From Kiloniella sp. EL199 (lineage in GTDB: Bacteria > Pseudomonadota > Alphaproteobacteria > Kiloniellales > Kiloniellaceae), in assembly GCF_900313065.1 (NCBI RefSeq), contig NZ_OMPU01000008.1, forward strand, positions 62,240-126,239: 64,000 nt of DNA, given 5' to 3'. A model generated the notes under the pieces. It was not told the origin of the DNA. It saw only the letters and a list, made by a program, of their open reading frames with translations, and ran no database searches. The translations under genes were made by a program, and so were the position numbers. Below, piece by piece: positions 1-10,557 of the stretch (the first letter of the stretch is position 1; each line of letters starts with the position of its first letter).

Positions 1-1056
1 GACAAAGAAGGCAGCGACACAGACGAAAGCGCTTACTACCTGTCTGCGAATAGAAACAAACGTTCTGTTAGTTTGGATATTTCCCAGCCTGAGGGACAGA
101 AACTTGCAAAGAAGCTTATTGCCCAAAGTGATATTCTGGTTGAAAACTTCAAAGTCGGCGGACTTGCCAAGTATGGTCTTTCCTATGATGACTTAAAGGA
201 AGAGTTTCCCAACCTTATATACTGCTCAATTACCGGGTTCGGTCAAACAGGTCCTTATGCCCCGCAGGCCGGGTATGATTTCCTCATCCAGGGCATGGGC
301 GGCATCATGAGTTTGACTGGTGAACCAGATGGACAACCGATGAAAGTCGGTGTTGCAATCGTCGACCTAATGTGTGGTATGTACGCAAGCAACGCAATCT
401 TGGCTGCCCTTCATCATCGAAACCAAACAGGCCAAGGACAATATATTGATGTCTCACTCCTGGATACACAAATTGCCTGGCTTGCCAATCAGGGGCTTTA
501 TTATCTAACGTCCGGTGAACTTCCGCCGCGTCTGGGGAACGGTCACCCCAATATCGTCCCTTACAACGTTGTTCCTTCCAGTAATGGGCACTTTATTCTC
601 GCCATCGGCAATGACGGGCAATATGAAAAATTCTGCCACTTTGCAGACTGCATGCACCTGTTTAATGACGAGCGCTTTCACACCAACCAAAACCGTATAA
701 GAAATCGGGACGAGCTTTATCCCCTTGTTAGTGAAATCACATCACAACATCCCTCAGAATATTGGATAGAAAAATTACCGCCGCTTGGCGTCCCCTGTGG
801 ACCCGTTAATGATATGAAAGGCGTTTTTGCACACCCCCAAACACAGGCCAGAGAGATGAAAATTTCCATGCCTCATCCAACAGCGGCGCAGGGATCTGTT
901 GACTTAATCGGCAGTCCGATGAAGTTTTCCCAAACACCCGTTGATTACCGCAAGGCACCACCAAGCATGGGACAGGATACACAAGAAGTTTTTGAAGAGT
1001 TGCTAGATCTCGACAAATCAACGTTGAATAGCCTAAAAGAGAGCGGAATTATTTAA
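1..1056 (+). CDS. Class III (CaiB/BaiF) CoA-transferase, 5'-truncated by window
   Basis: The reading frame is already open at base 1, where it reads DKEGSDTDESAYYLSANRNK, the conserved N-terminal region of family III CoA-transferases, so the true start lies before the window. These enzymes move CoA between acyl groups through a covalent aspartyl intermediate; the likely catalytic Asp is the last residue of the GQYIDVSLLD stretch near base 450. The GFGQTGPYA and GMGGIMSLTG segments are also typical. The substrate (formyl, carnitine, succinyl or other acyl group) cannot be told from this. It ends about 90 bases before pyrB and is probably not part of that operon. Confidence 0.9.
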   Translation, partial: DKEGSDTDESAYYLSANRNKRSVSLDISQPEGQKLAKKLIAQSDILVENFKVGGLAKYGLSYDDLKEEFPNLIYCSITGFGQTGPYAPQAGYDFLIQGMGGIMSLTGEPDGQPMKVGVAIVDLMCGMYASNAILAALHHRNQTGQGQYIDVSLLDTQIAWLANQGLYYLTSGELPPRLGNGHPNIVPYNVVPSSNGHFILAIGNDGQYEKFCHFADCMHLFNDERFHTNQNRIRNRDELYPLVSEITSQHPSEYWIEKLPPLGVPCGPVNDMKGVFAHPQTQAREMKISMPHPTAAQGSVDLIGSPMKFSQTPVDYRKAPPSMGQDTQEVFEELLDLDKSTLNSLKESGII

Positions 1057-1149
1057 ATTTTGACCAATAGATAAAGCTTTTTTGAATTTCAAAAGAATCC
1101 TCTTTCCGCATTTGCATCCACGCAACTTCAATGACATATTGCGGTTTTA

Positions 1150-2124
1150 ATGACGACATATGCTGAAACGATCGCTGCTGGCCAGACAGGCCACGGGCAC
1201 CTGCTAGGAATAGAGGGCCTGAGAGCTGATCAGATTTCCAATTTGCTTGACCTAGCCGACGGCTACGTTGACCAGAATCGCGCCGTGAAAAAGACCATTG
1301 ATTTGTTAGAGGGTCGCACGGTGATTAATCTCTTTTTCGAGAACTCCACCAGAACACGTACTTCTTTTGAATTGGCTGCTAAGCGTCTGGGCGCAGACGT
1401 CATCAACATGACCGTTGCCTCTAGCTCTATCAAAAAAGGAGAAACGCTGGTTGATACAGCCATGACACTCAATGCAATGCATCCTGATGTCATGGTGGTT
1501 CGGCATTCAGATTCAGGGGCTGTGAAGCTTTTGTCCGAGAAGGTGAATGGCTCGGTGATCAATGCTGGTGATGGAAGTCATGAACACCCGACACAGGCTC
1601 TGCTTGATGCCTTGACGATTCGTCGCCGCAAGGGCGATCTCTACGGATTGCGTGTCGCTATCTGTGGCGATGTTGCCCATAGCCGTGTTGCCCGATCAAA
1701 TATCCACCTGTTGAATACAATGGGGGCAGAAGTCCGCTTGATTGCCCCCCCAACCCTTCTTCCTTCTGCGGTTGACCGCATGGGTGTCGAAACCTTCCAC
1801 AATATGAAAGAAGGACTGGAAGGCTGTGACATTGTCATGATGCTAAGGCTTCAACTTGAACGTATGCAGGGATCCTTTGTTCCTTCCGTCCGCGAGTATT
1901 TCAGATACTTCGGTCTGGATCAGGAAAAATTGGCTATGGCAAAACCAGACGCCTTGGTGATGCACCCCGGCCCCATGAACCGTGGTGTCGAAATTGACAG
2001 TGAGCTGGCTGATGATCTGGACAGATCACTGATCAGGACACAGGTAGAAATGGGTGTCGCGGTACGTATGGCCTGTTTACACGCGCTGACACAGGGAACT
2101 TTGTCTGACGGAGCAAAATCATGA
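1150..2124 (+). CDS. pyrB: Aspartate carbamoyltransferase catalytic subunit
   Basis: Catalyses the first committed step of pyrimidine synthesis: carbamoyl phosphate plus aspartate to carbamoyl aspartate, in the cytoplasm. The 324-residue protein has the carbamoyl-phosphate loop STRTRT at residues 66-71 and the HPTQALLDA motif near residue 146, both hallmarks of the catalytic chain. Length is normal for a bacterial PyrB. No pyrI regulatory chain is visible. The stop overlaps the start of pyrC by four bases (ATGA), so the two are translationally coupled and the products probably associate, as in class A ATCase complexes that need a dihydroorotase-like partner. Confidence 0.97.
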   Translation: MTTYAETIAAGQTGHGHLLGIEGLRADQISNLLDLADGYVDQNRAVKKTIDLLEGRTVINLFFENSTRTRTSFELAAKRLGADVINMTVASSSIKKGETLVDTAMTLNAMHPDVMVVRHSDSGAVKLLSEKVNGSVINAGDGSHEHPTQALLDALTIRRRKGDLYGLRVAICGDVAHSRVARSNIHLLNTMGAEVRLIAPPTLLPSAVDRMGVETFHNMKEGLEGCDIVMMLRLQLERMQGSFVPSVREYFRYFGLDQEKLAMAKPDALVMHPGPMNRGVEIDSELADDLDRSLIRTQVEMGVAVRMACLHALTQGTLSDGAKS

Positions 2125-3422
2125 GCCAACTCGATGACAAAACAAAACGCGCTTATATAAACGCTCATCTGATAGATCCGGCAAGTTGCCTTGATGCGAA
2201 AGGGGCTCTACTGACCGAAGGCATTCATATCGCTGACTTTGGCCCCGATCTATTCAAAGACGGTGTCCCCGATGGTATAGAAACAATTGATTGCCAAGGA
2301 CATTATCTGGCACCTGGACTCGTTGATATTCGGGTTCATCTTCGTGAACCCGGTGATGAACATAAAGAAACAATTCTAACAGCGGGTCAGGCAGCAGCAG
2401 CTGGTGGTATTACCTCTATAGCAGCCTTACCCGATTCTACACCTGTTCTGGATGATGTTTCCGGCGTTGAATACGTTGCCCGTCGTGCCCGTGAAGCAAA
2501 AATGGTCAAGATCTTTCCCTATGGCGCCTTAACAAAACGCCTGGAAGGAAAAGAACTGACAGAATTTGGTCTGCTTTCCGAATTTGGCGCTGTTGCCTTT
2601 ACAGATAGCACCAAAGCACTCGCCAATGCGCAGACCATGCGCCGTGCGCTAAGTTATGCAAAAACATTTAATGCTCTCGTCGTTCAACACCCGGAAGAAC
2701 CAACTCTTGCCGGCGGCGTCATGAATGGTGGCGAGATTTCTACGCGTATGGGGCTATCAGGTATTCCGACCCATGCAGAAATCATCATGCTTGAACGAGA
2801 CATGAGGCTTGTTGAAATGACAGGCGGACGCTATCACGCAGCACACCTGTCAACGGCTGGGGCCGTTGACATTATTCGTCAGGCCAAGGCCCGGGGCTTG
2901 CCCGTCACCTGTGATACAGCACCTCATTATTTTTGCCTGAACGAAAACTCTGTTCTTGATTACAGAACCTTTGCCAAGGTATCACCCCCTCTTCGTTCCG
3001 AAGAAGATCGGGAAGCCATTTTCCAAGGTTTGGCAGATGGTACAATTGATGCAATCGCCAGTGACCACAGCCCTCATGATCAGGATTCAAAACGTCTTCC
3101 TTTTGCACAGGCTGAATTTGGTATTGTCGGGCTTGAAACTCTTTTCCCGCTTGCGCTTCAACTCTACCACAAAAAAGCACTCTCTCTTTTGAACTGTCTC
3201 TCGCTTGTAACCAATAAACCTGCCGAGATCTTGGGATTACCTGTTGGAAAAATCGCAAAGGGTGTTGCTGCTGATTTTGTACTTTTCAACCCGGATAGCC
3301 CTTACTTCATAGATCCAGAAAAATTCAGGAGTAAATCGAAAAACTCTCCTTTCACAGGCTTCCCAGCTCAAGGAAAAGTTTTACGAACCGTGGTTGATGG
3401 ACGTACAATCTATGAACGATAA
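2121..3422 (+). CDS. pyrC: Class I dihydroorotase or dihydroorotase-like ATCase partner, altered metal motif
   Basis: A 433-residue amidohydrolase-fold protein of the type encoded beside pyrB. Class I dihydroorotases cyclise carbamoyl aspartate using two metals. Most landmarks are present: VHLREPG at 72-78, HPEEP, the AAHLST and TAPHYF histidines, and SDHSPH near residue 315. However the first metal-binding histidine of the usual H-x-H pair is Arg71 (RVH, bases 2331-2333). Loss of this ligand is known in pseudo-dihydroorotases (PyrC' or PyrX) that only assemble with ATCase. Whether this copy is active is therefore uncertain; a second pyrC elsewhere would settle its role. Confidence 0.9.
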   Translation: MSQLDDKTKRAYINAHLIDPASCLDAKGALLTEGIHIADFGPDLFKDGVPDGIETIDCQGHYLAPGLVDIRVHLREPGDEHKETILTAGQAAAAGGITSIAALPDSTPVLDDVSGVEYVARRAREAKMVKIFPYGALTKRLEGKELTEFGLLSEFGAVAFTDSTKALANAQTMRRALSYAKTFNALVVQHPEEPTLAGGVMNGGEISTRMGLSGIPTHAEIIMLERDMRLVEMTGGRYHAAHLSTAGAVDIIRQAKARGLPVTCDTAPHYFCLNENSVLDYRTFAKVSPPLRSEEDREAIFQGLADGTIDAIASDHSPHDQDSKRLPFAQAEFGIVGLETLFPLALQLYHKKALSLLNCLSLVTNKPAEILGLPVGKIAKGVAADFVLFNPDSPYFIDPEKFRSKSKNSPFTGFPAQGKVLRTVVDGRTIYER

Positions 3423-3488
3423 AATTTATAGAAAATAAACATCACCCATAAAACTCAAACACCCCTGCAAAACAAGGACCTGTTTTTC

Positions 3489-4106
3489 ATGCCAGACCCC
3501 ATATCGTGGAGCCACGTGGCACCCTTTTATCTGCTAGCATTTGCGGGAAGCTATCTTTTGGGGTCTGTTCCTTTTGGGCTTGTGATTACCCGTCTCTTTG
3601 GTTTGGGGGATATTCGCGAAATCGGATCGGGCAATATAGGGGCGACAAACGTGCTACGCACGGGCCGCAAAGGTCTCGCCCTTCTCACTCTGATATGTGA
3701 TAGCGGCAAAGGCGCTGCTGCCGTTCTGCTTGCAGCTCTTTGGGGGGCCGATCTGGCTCTGATAGCCGCCTTGGGTTCCGTACTAGGGCACCTTTTCCCT
3801 GTTTGGCTCAAATTTAAAGGCGGAAAAGGCGTTGCCACAACCCTGGGTGTCGTCATAGCTCTATCGTGGATGGTTGGCCTTGTTGCCTGTTTAACATGGT
3901 TACTCACTGCGTTAACCCTGCGCATGTCATCTCTGTCTGCCCTTATGGCAATGCTTGCAACACCAATTGCAGCCTGGTTTATTCATCACGACCTTCAAGT
4001 GGTTGAATTAACAGCACTATTGGCTATTTTAGTTTGGGTGCGCCATCATGAAAATATCAAACGACTGATTAAAGGTGAAGAACCTAAAATCGGGCAAAAG
4101 AAATAA
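3489..4106 (+). CDS. plsY: Glycerol-3-phosphate acyltransferase PlsY
   Basis: Integral membrane enzyme that transfers the acyl group of acyl-phosphate to glycerol-3-phosphate, giving lysophosphatidic acid, the first step of phospholipid synthesis. The 205-residue protein shows the three PlsY loops: GSVPFG near residue 26, [14 protein letters not shown] near 47 and the phosphate-binding [12 protein letters not shown] near 110. Several hydrophobic segments between them fit a five- to seven-helix membrane protein. An AAGGA element lies about a dozen bases before the ATG. The plsY-dprA-topA order is common in alphaproteobacteria. Confidence 0.96.
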   Translation: MPDPISWSHVAPFYLLAFAGSYLLGSVPFGLVITRLFGLGDIREIGSGNIGATNVLRTGRKGLALLTLICDSGKGAAAVLLAALWGADLALIAALGSVLGHLFPVWLKFKGGKGVATTLGVVIALSWMVGLVACLTWLLTALTLRMSSLSALMAMLATPIAAWFIHHDLQVVELTALLAILVWVRHHENIKRLIKGEEPKIGQKK

Positions 4107-4183
4107 TCATTTCTATAAGAAGATCATTTTCAACATAACACTCTGGGGTTGACTCATCACCTAACAACACCCCAAATAAAGGT

Positions 4184-5329
4184 ATGTTTGACACCATAAA
4201 GCCCCCCAAAGATCTGCAAGAAAAACTTGATTGGCTTCAATTAATCCGATCCAGATCTGTCGGGCCTATAACTTTTTACAAGCTACTGGAACGCTTCGGA
4301 TCAGCACATGAGGCCCTGAAAGCCTTAAGCGCAAAAGCGATAAAGAATAATCAGAAAGACCCAGTTGCAAATCGCTCAAATATTGATCTTGAACTAACCA
4401 GAATTGAAAAGTACGGGGCACAGCTCATCGCCTGTGGAGAAGAGCATTATCCTCCTTTGCTTGCACAGATTCCTGATGCACCTCCTCTAATTCAAGTTAT
4501 TGGGAATACAAAGTTTCTCAAGAAAAAAACGGTTGCAATCGTCGGCGCGAGAAATGCTTCCGCCAATGGCCTCAATCTGGCAAAGGAACTGGCACAAGAT
4601 TTAGGAAGGTTTGGTTTCCTCATCGCATCAGGTCTTGCCAGAGGTATTGATACCGCGGCACATCAAGGGGCAATACAAAATGGAACAATTGCCGCTGTGG
4701 CCGGGGGATTAGACGTGATTTATCCGCCAGAGAACAAATTGCTCTATGAAGCGATTATCGAAAATGGTGCCCTTATTTCCGAAATGCCGTTGGGCAGTGA
4801 GCCGCAAGCAAAACATTTCCCGCGCCGTAATCGTCTGGTTTCCGGCCTGAGCCGAGGTGTGATTGTTATAGAGGCATCTCTTAAATCTGGATCAATGATT
4901 ACAGCCAGGCTCGCACAGGAACAGGGTAGAGAGACCATGGCAATACCAGGCAGCCCACTTGACCCCAGAAGCAAAGGAGGTAATGCCTTGATCAAACAAG
5001 GAGCAACCCTGGTCGAAACGGCTCAAGATGTTGTTGAAGCTCTCGAACGGCCCTTTGATCTACCCACGAACAAAACACCCCGCAAAAGAGTTACAGCAGA
5101 GCCTTCGGCGCCGCTTTTGAATATCGTGACTGAGAAAAAAACACCTGTTGATGCGGTTGATGCTCGACTTTCTGTAAAAGAGTTGTTAGGTCCTAGCCCA
5201 GTATATGTAGATGACCTGCTCCGACAGAGCCAGCTATCACCAACAGAATTGAATGGTATTTTGCTGGAATTTGAATTGGCAGGACAGATCGAATGGCAAC
5301 CGGGGAACCGTGTTGCCCTGATCAGTTAA
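4184..5329 (+). CDS. dprA: DNA-processing protein DprA
   Basis: Cytoplasmic single-strand DNA binding protein that loads RecA on incoming DNA during transformation; it is conserved even in bacteria not known to be competent. The 381-residue protein has a helix-hairpin-like N-terminus, a Rossmann-like core with IVGARNAS (about residue 115), SGLARGIDTAAH, the PRRNRLVSGLS segment and SGSMITARLA, and a C-terminal winged-helix domain from about residue 325. Length matches the family. It stands alone between plsY and topA; no other competence gene is in the window. Confidence 0.96.
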   Translation: MFDTIKPPKDLQEKLDWLQLIRSRSVGPITFYKLLERFGSAHEALKALSAKAIKNNQKDPVANRSNIDLELTRIEKYGAQLIACGEEHYPPLLAQIPDAPPLIQVIGNTKFLKKKTVAIVGARNASANGLNLAKELAQDLGRFGFLIASGLARGIDTAAHQGAIQNGTIAAVAGGLDVIYPPENKLLYEAIIENGALISEMPLGSEPQAKHFPRRNRLVSGLSRGVIVIEASLKSGSMITARLAQEQGRETMAIPGSPLDPRSKGGNALIKQGATLVETAQDVVEALERPFDLPTNKTPRKRVTAEPSAPLLNIVTEKKTPVDAVDARLSVKELLGPSPVYVDDLLRQSQLSPTELNGILLEFELAGQIEWQPGNRVALIS

Positions 5330-5474
5330 GTGATTTCTTAATGGGATCTCTTGAAAGAAATTTATGATATCAGGCATTATTCCCAATATCATAACAAGAG
5401 TATCAGACTATTAGATAACAGAACCGGTTTCTGTTAATGACCTGGAATTTTAGACGTAGGTAGTACCCGAAGCT

Positions 5475-8111
5475 ATGAACATTGTCGTTGTTGAATCACC
5501 GGCGAAAGCCAAAACAATCAACAAATATCTGGGCGAAGATTATCATGTCCTCGCCAGTTATGGGCATGTGCGTGACCTTCCTCCAAAGGATGGTTCTGTC
5601 GATCCCGAAGAAGACTTTGCAATGTCATGGCAGGTAGACAGCGGATCTGAAAAGCGTCTGAAAGATATTATTGCGGCCCTGAAAGATGCCGATCAATTGA
5701 TCCTCGCAACTGACCCCGACAGAGAAGGGGAAGCGATTTCCTGGCATCTGGCTGAAGAACTTGAGAGACGAAAAAAACTTAAGGGCAAAAAAGTTTCCCG
5801 GGTTGTTTTTAACGAAGTAACCAAAACGGCTATCCAGCAAGCATTCTCTGAACCCAGAGAACTGAACATGGAACTGGTCGAGGCTTATCTTGCCCGCCGT
5901 GCCCTTGATTATCTTTTTGGTTTTACTCTATCACCTGTTCTTTGGCGTAAACTTCCGGGAAGTCGTTCAGCTGGACGCGTTCAGTCTGTCGCTCTTCGTC
6001 TGATTTGTGACCGAGAATCCGAGATTGAAGTATTCAAACCACAGGAATACTGGACTGTTGATGCCAAGCTATCTACAGCAGATGGACAGAAATTTGGCGC
6101 ACGTCTGACACAACTCAGAGGAAAAAAGCTCGATAAATTCGATCTTGCCAATGCTGCTGCGGCACAGGATGCGGTAGATCTACTCGAAGATGCCACAAGC
6201 TTTACCATTAAAACCGTTGAGAAAAAGCAATCTCGCCGAAACCCGCAACCACCTTTTACGACCTCTACGCTTCAACAGGAAGCATCTCGTAAGCTAGGTT
6301 TCGGTGCTTCGCGGACAATGCGCATTGCCCAGAAGCTTTACGAAGGGGTTGATCTTGGCGGCGAAACTGTCGGCCTGATCACCTATATGCGTACTGATGG
6401 TGTCAGCCTTTCCGCAGATGCCATTGCTTCTGGGCGTGATCTTATTGCCAAGCAATATGGTAAAGATTATCTGCCCGCAAATCCGCGAGTTTATAAAAGC
6501 AAGGCCAAGAACGCGCAGGAAGCACACGAAGCGATCCGTCCGACAAATCTTGAGCTGTTGCCACGCGATGTCGTTGCCCATCTTGATGATGAAGGACGTA
6601 AACTCTATGAGTTGATCTGGAACAGAACCGTCGCCAGTCAGATGGAAAGTGCCATTCTGGATCAGGTTGCTGTGGACATCGACGTTGCCCAAGGGCAAGC
6701 CGTTCTTCGCGCCAACGGATCTGTGTTAAGATTTGATGGCTTCTTGAAGCTATATAAAGAAGACAAAGACGACGAAAAAGACGGTCAGGATGATGACCGT
6801 CGCCTACCAAAACTGACCGAAGGCGACATCGCCAACCGCGAAGAGATTGAAAAAGAACAGCATTTCACACAGCCTCCGCCGCGTTATTCAGAAGCAAGCC
6901 TTGTAAAGAAAATGGAAGAACTGGGTATTGGACGCCCGTCAACCTACGCCTCTATCATACAGGTTTTGCAAGACCGTGATTACGTTGTTCTGGAAAAGAA
7001 ACGCTTCAAACCCGAAGATCGCGGGCGCATTGTTGTAACTTTCTTGCGGAATTTCTTCTCCAAATATGTTGAGTTCAACTTTACTGCAGATCTGGAAACA
7101 CAGCTTGATGATATTTCCGCTGGCTCTGTTGATTGGAAGAAGGTTCTCAGAGGTTTCTGGGAAGCTTTCCACTCTGCTGTTGATGAAACCAAGGGCCTGA
7201 CGATCACAGAGGTCATTGAAGCCTTGGACGAAGATCTCAGTGATCATTTCTTCCCAACCCCGGAAGACGCCGATGCCAAACATCCAAGAGAGTGTCCGAC
7301 CTGTGATGATGGGCGTCTGGGCATCAAACTTGGTAAAACCGGGGGCTTCATTGGCTGTTCCAATTACCCCGAGTGTCGTTATACACGCCAGCTTTCTTTA
7401 CCTGATGGTGAAGGCGGCGAAAACGATCTCAGTCAACCAAAAGAACTTGGCATCGATCCGGCAACCGAGCTTGCTGTAACGCTCCGCAAAGGCCCATACG
7501 GGGTTTACGTTCAGCTGGGCGAAGCAGTTGAGAAAACCAAACCCAAACGCGTTTCCATTCCCAAAGGAACAGCAATCAGCGATGTAACCTTTGAACTTGC
7601 GCAAGGATTGCTATCACTGCCGCGTGACATTGGCCCTCACCCGGATGACGGCGCCATGATTATTGCAGGTATTGGGCGTTTTGGCCCCTATGTTAAGCAT
7701 GGCTCGACCTTTAAATCACTGACCAAAGATGATGATGTTCTTGTTGTCGGCCTGAACCGTGCCGTTGCTCTGATCGCCGAGGCACCAAAGCGTGGCCCGG
7801 CAGCAGCGCTAAGAACAATCGGCGCACATCCGGAAGACAGTGTTGATATTACGGTTCATTCCGGTAGATACGGTCCCTATGTGAAATGGAATAAAGTGAA
7901 CGCTTCTTTACCTAAAGACAAAGAAGTCGACACCATTACACTGGATGAAGCTGTCGAGCTTCTAACAAAACAGCTAGAGAAAAAAGGTGCTAAGAAAAAA
8001 GCGCCTGCGAAAAAGAAAGCCCCAGCCAAGAAAACCACGACGAAGAAAACTACCGCCGCAAAGAAGCCTGCGGCAAAAAAAGCATCAACAAAAAAAGACA
8101 AAAAAAACTGA
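5475..8111 (+). CDS. topA: DNA topoisomerase I
   Basis: Type IA topoisomerase that relaxes negative supercoils. The 878-residue protein begins with a Toprim domain (VVVESPAKAKTI, then the DPDREGEAISWH acidic motif), carries the catalytic tyrosine in LITYMRTDG at about residue 304, and has one clear four-cysteine zinc finger at about 608-636 (CPTC ... CSNYPEC). Further degenerate zinc-ribbon repeats follow, and the last 40 residues are a Lys/Ala-rich tail typical of alphaproteobacterial TopA that helps DNA binding. It is followed 23 bases later by rnr, so the two may be cotranscribed. Confidence 0.98.
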   Translation: MNIVVVESPAKAKTINKYLGEDYHVLASYGHVRDLPPKDGSVDPEEDFAMSWQVDSGSEKRLKDIIAALKDADQLILATDPDREGEAISWHLAEELERRKKLKGKKVSRVVFNEVTKTAIQQAFSEPRELNMELVEAYLARRALDYLFGFTLSPVLWRKLPGSRSAGRVQSVALRLICDRESEIEVFKPQEYWTVDAKLSTADGQKFGARLTQLRGKKLDKFDLANAAAAQDAVDLLEDATSFTIKTVEKKQSRRNPQPPFTTSTLQQEASRKLGFGASRTMRIAQKLYEGVDLGGETVGLITYMRTDGVSLSADAIASGRDLIAKQYGKDYLPANPRVYKSKAKNAQEAHEAIRPTNLELLPRDVVAHLDDEGRKLYELIWNRTVASQMESAILDQVAVDIDVAQGQAVLRANGSVLRFDGFLKLYKEDKDDEKDGQDDDRRLPKLTEGDIANREEIEKEQHFTQPPPRYSEASLVKKMEELGIGRPSTYASIIQVLQDRDYVVLEKKRFKPEDRGRIVVTFLRNFFSKYVEFNFTADLETQLDDISAGSVDWKKVLRGFWEAFHSAVDETKGLTITEVIEALDEDLSDHFFPTPEDADAKHPRECPTCDDGRLGIKLGKTGGFIGCSNYPECRYTRQLSLPDGEGGENDLSQPKELGIDPATELAVTLRKGPYGVYVQLGEAVEKTKPKRVSIPKGTAISDVTFELAQGLLSLPRDIGPHPDDGAMIIAGIGRFGPYVKHGSTFKSLTKDDDVLVVGLNRAVALIAEAPKRGPAAALRTIGAHPEDSVDITVHSGRYGPYVKWNKVNASLPKDKEVDTITLDEAVELLTKQLEKKGAKKKAPAKKKAPAKKTTTKKTTAAKKPAAKKASTKKDKKN

Positions 8112-8134
8112 AGAGTAGATGTTAGGAAAAGGGC

Positions 8135-10408
8135 GTGACCTCTGATCGAAAATCCCCGCCCTTTCCCACAAAGGAAGCGGTTTTAGACTTTATTGAACAA
8201 TCTCCAACTTCTGTTGGAAAACGTGAAATCGCGCGTGCTTTTAACTTGCGTGGTAATGACAAGATTCCCCTGAAACAGCTTTTAAAAGAGCTAAAGGACG
8301 AAGGACATTTCGGACGCGGTGCCAAACAACGCAAGAATAATATTGATGGGCGCCTGCCACCGGTTCAGGTTATCGAATTGATGCGGATCGACAGTGACGG
8401 AGAGCTCATCGCTGTTCCAGCCACATGGGAAGAAGATCATCCAGCACCAATGATTTATGTTTTGCCAGATCGCAAAAGTAAATTCGATCTGGTGGTTGGC
8501 GACCGTGTACTCGCTAAACTCAAAAGGCTTGATAATAAAAGTTATCAGGGTATCCCCATACGAAAGCTTGAGGCTGCCCCTCTTAAAATACTGGGGATCT
8601 ATCAGATTACAGAAGAAGGCGGTTTCGTTCGCCCTGTTGATAAAAAGGCAAAAAAGGATTTCATCCTTAATCCTGATTATGCCAAAACAGCAAAACACGG
8701 CGAACTTGTTCTCTGTGAGATTCGTAAAGGTCGTTCACGTAAAGGCCTCAAAGAAGTAAAAGTTGTCGAAGTTCTTGGACGAATTGATAGCCCCCGAGCA
8801 CTAAGTCTGGTTGCCATTCACGAACGCAATATTCCCAATCAATTCCCAGAAGAGGCTTTGGAAGAAGCAGCTGCAGCCAAACAAACCACTCTAGGAAAAA
8901 GAACAGATCTCCGGGATCTTGCGCTGGTGACAATTGATGGCGCTGATGCCCGTGACTTCGATGATGCTGTCTGGGCTGAACCTGACCCTGATAATGAAGG
9001 TGGCTGGCATATAATTGTAGCCATTGCCGATGTTGCCTACTATGTCAGATCAGGAAGTCCGCTGGATGACGAAGCTCAAACCCGGGGTAATTCAACCTAT
9101 TTTGCAGATCGTGTTGTCCCCATGCTTCCTGAGGCGTTGTCCAACGGATGGTGCTCGCTAAAACCCAATGAGGATCGCCCCTCGGTGGCGGTTCATATGT
9201 GGATTGATGCAGAAGGTGAACTCAGAAAGCATAAATTTGTCCGGGCACTCATTCGCTCTCAAGCACGCCTGACCTACGAAGAAGTCCAGGAAGCACTTAA
9301 CGGCTATCCAAGTGATAAAACAATCAACTTGCTTGATCCCGTGCTTAAGCCGTTAAAAGGCGCTTATGACACAATGCTCAAAGCTCGTCATAAACGGGGT
9401 ACTCTGGAGCTCGAAATCCCTGAATTTCAAGTCGTCATGGACGAATCCGGTGAAGTCACAGATATCATAAAGCGCCAAAGACTTGATAGTCATAAACTAA
9501 TTGAAGAGTTTATGATTATGGCAAATGTTGCAGCTGCTATAGAACTGGAAAGCAAACAGCTTCCATGTATGTACCGGGTTCACGAAGCACCCGATCCTGT
9601 CAAAATCGAAGGTTTAGCCGACAGCTTGCACGGTATAGGGATCAAATTCGCCAAGGGGCAAGTTATTCGCCCCAAAGTTTTGACACAGATTTTGGAACGT
9701 GCTTCTGACTTGCCCGAAGCAAAGTTAATTAATGAACTTATACTCAGAGCTCAAAGCCAGGCCAGATACGACGCAACAAACCTTGGTCATTTTGGTTTGG
9801 CCCTAACAAGATATGCTCACTTTACCTCACCAATACGACGCTATTCTGACCTCATGGTTCATCGTGCCCTGATCAAAGGCCTGAACTTTGGTAAAGATGG
9901 TCTCACGAGTGCTGAAACAACAAATTTCAATGATATAGCAGAACATATCTCGGCAACAGAACGGCGCTCTGCAGCCGCAGAACGTGATACTGTTAATCGT
10001 TTCACAGCCTCATTCTTCTCAAAGAAAATAGGGACAATTTATCCTGGAAAAATCAACGGTGTACACCGGGCTGGTCTCTTTATTACTCTGGATGAAACTG
10101 GTGCAGATGGATTAGTGCCTATGCCCCACCTACCTGATGATTATTACATTCATGATGAGAAAAACCACAGCCTGACGGGACGTCGTTGGGGGCGAGAATT
10201 CCATCTTGGTGATAGCGTTATGGTTCGAATCTTTGAATCCAATCCTATAACCGGTGGCATTGCCTTACGTATTGTCGAAGGTGATGACGACAATGAAAAT
10301 ACATCCCCAGAAAACAAGAGAGGGAACAAAAATCATCATCGGGGGCGTAAAAGAAACAAGATAGGCACCTCTTCCCGTCGGCCCCCAAAAAGAAAAAAAC
10401 GCCGATAA
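8135..10408 (+). CDS. rnr: Ribonuclease R
   Basis: Processive 3'-to-5' exoribonuclease that degrades structured RNA. Starts with GTG at 8135, preceded by AGGAAAAGGG. The 757-residue protein has an N-terminal winged-helix, cold-shock-like domains, the RNB catalytic domain with the DARDFDDAVW metal-binding motif at about residue 271, a TSPIRRYSDLMVHR motif near 567, an S1 domain around 630-715 and a strongly basic tail (residues 725-757) rich in Arg, Lys and His. That tail is characteristic of RNase R rather than RNase II. The neighbourhood topA-rnr-rpmG is shared by many alphaproteobacteria. Confidence 0.97.
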   Translation: MTSDRKSPPFPTKEAVLDFIEQSPTSVGKREIARAFNLRGNDKIPLKQLLKELKDEGHFGRGAKQRKNNIDGRLPPVQVIELMRIDSDGELIAVPATWEEDHPAPMIYVLPDRKSKFDLVVGDRVLAKLKRLDNKSYQGIPIRKLEAAPLKILGIYQITEEGGFVRPVDKKAKKDFILNPDYAKTAKHGELVLCEIRKGRSRKGLKEVKVVEVLGRIDSPRALSLVAIHERNIPNQFPEEALEEAAAAKQTTLGKRTDLRDLALVTIDGADARDFDDAVWAEPDPDNEGGWHIIVAIADVAYYVRSGSPLDDEAQTRGNSTYFADRVVPMLPEALSNGWCSLKPNEDRPSVAVHMWIDAEGELRKHKFVRALIRSQARLTYEEVQEALNGYPSDKTINLLDPVLKPLKGAYDTMLKARHKRGTLELEIPEFQVVMDESGEVTDIIKRQRLDSHKLIEEFMIMANVAAAIELESKQLPCMYRVHEAPDPVKIEGLADSLHGIGIKFAKGQVIRPKVLTQILERASDLPEAKLINELILRAQSQARYDATNLGHFGLALTRYAHFTSPIRRYSDLMVHRALIKGLNFGKDGLTSAETTNFNDIAEHISATERRSAAAERDTVNRFTASFFSKKIGTIYPGKINGVHRAGLFITLDETGADGLVPMPHLPDDYYIHDEKNHSLTGRRWGREFHLGDSVMVRIFESNPITGGIALRIVEGDDDNENTSPENKRGNKNHHRGRKRNKIGTSSRRPPKRKKRR

Positions 10409-10557
10409 ACAGCTGAAAAAGAAAATCAGAAAATCAAAACACCAACCTTGTCTTTTGATGTATTTAGAAAATATGCTGTTAAAATTGTGTTTGAGTAGTA
10501 AACTCACCCAAATTGATCGATAAATTAAATAGTAAATCTTTGTGGGAGACAGGGTAG

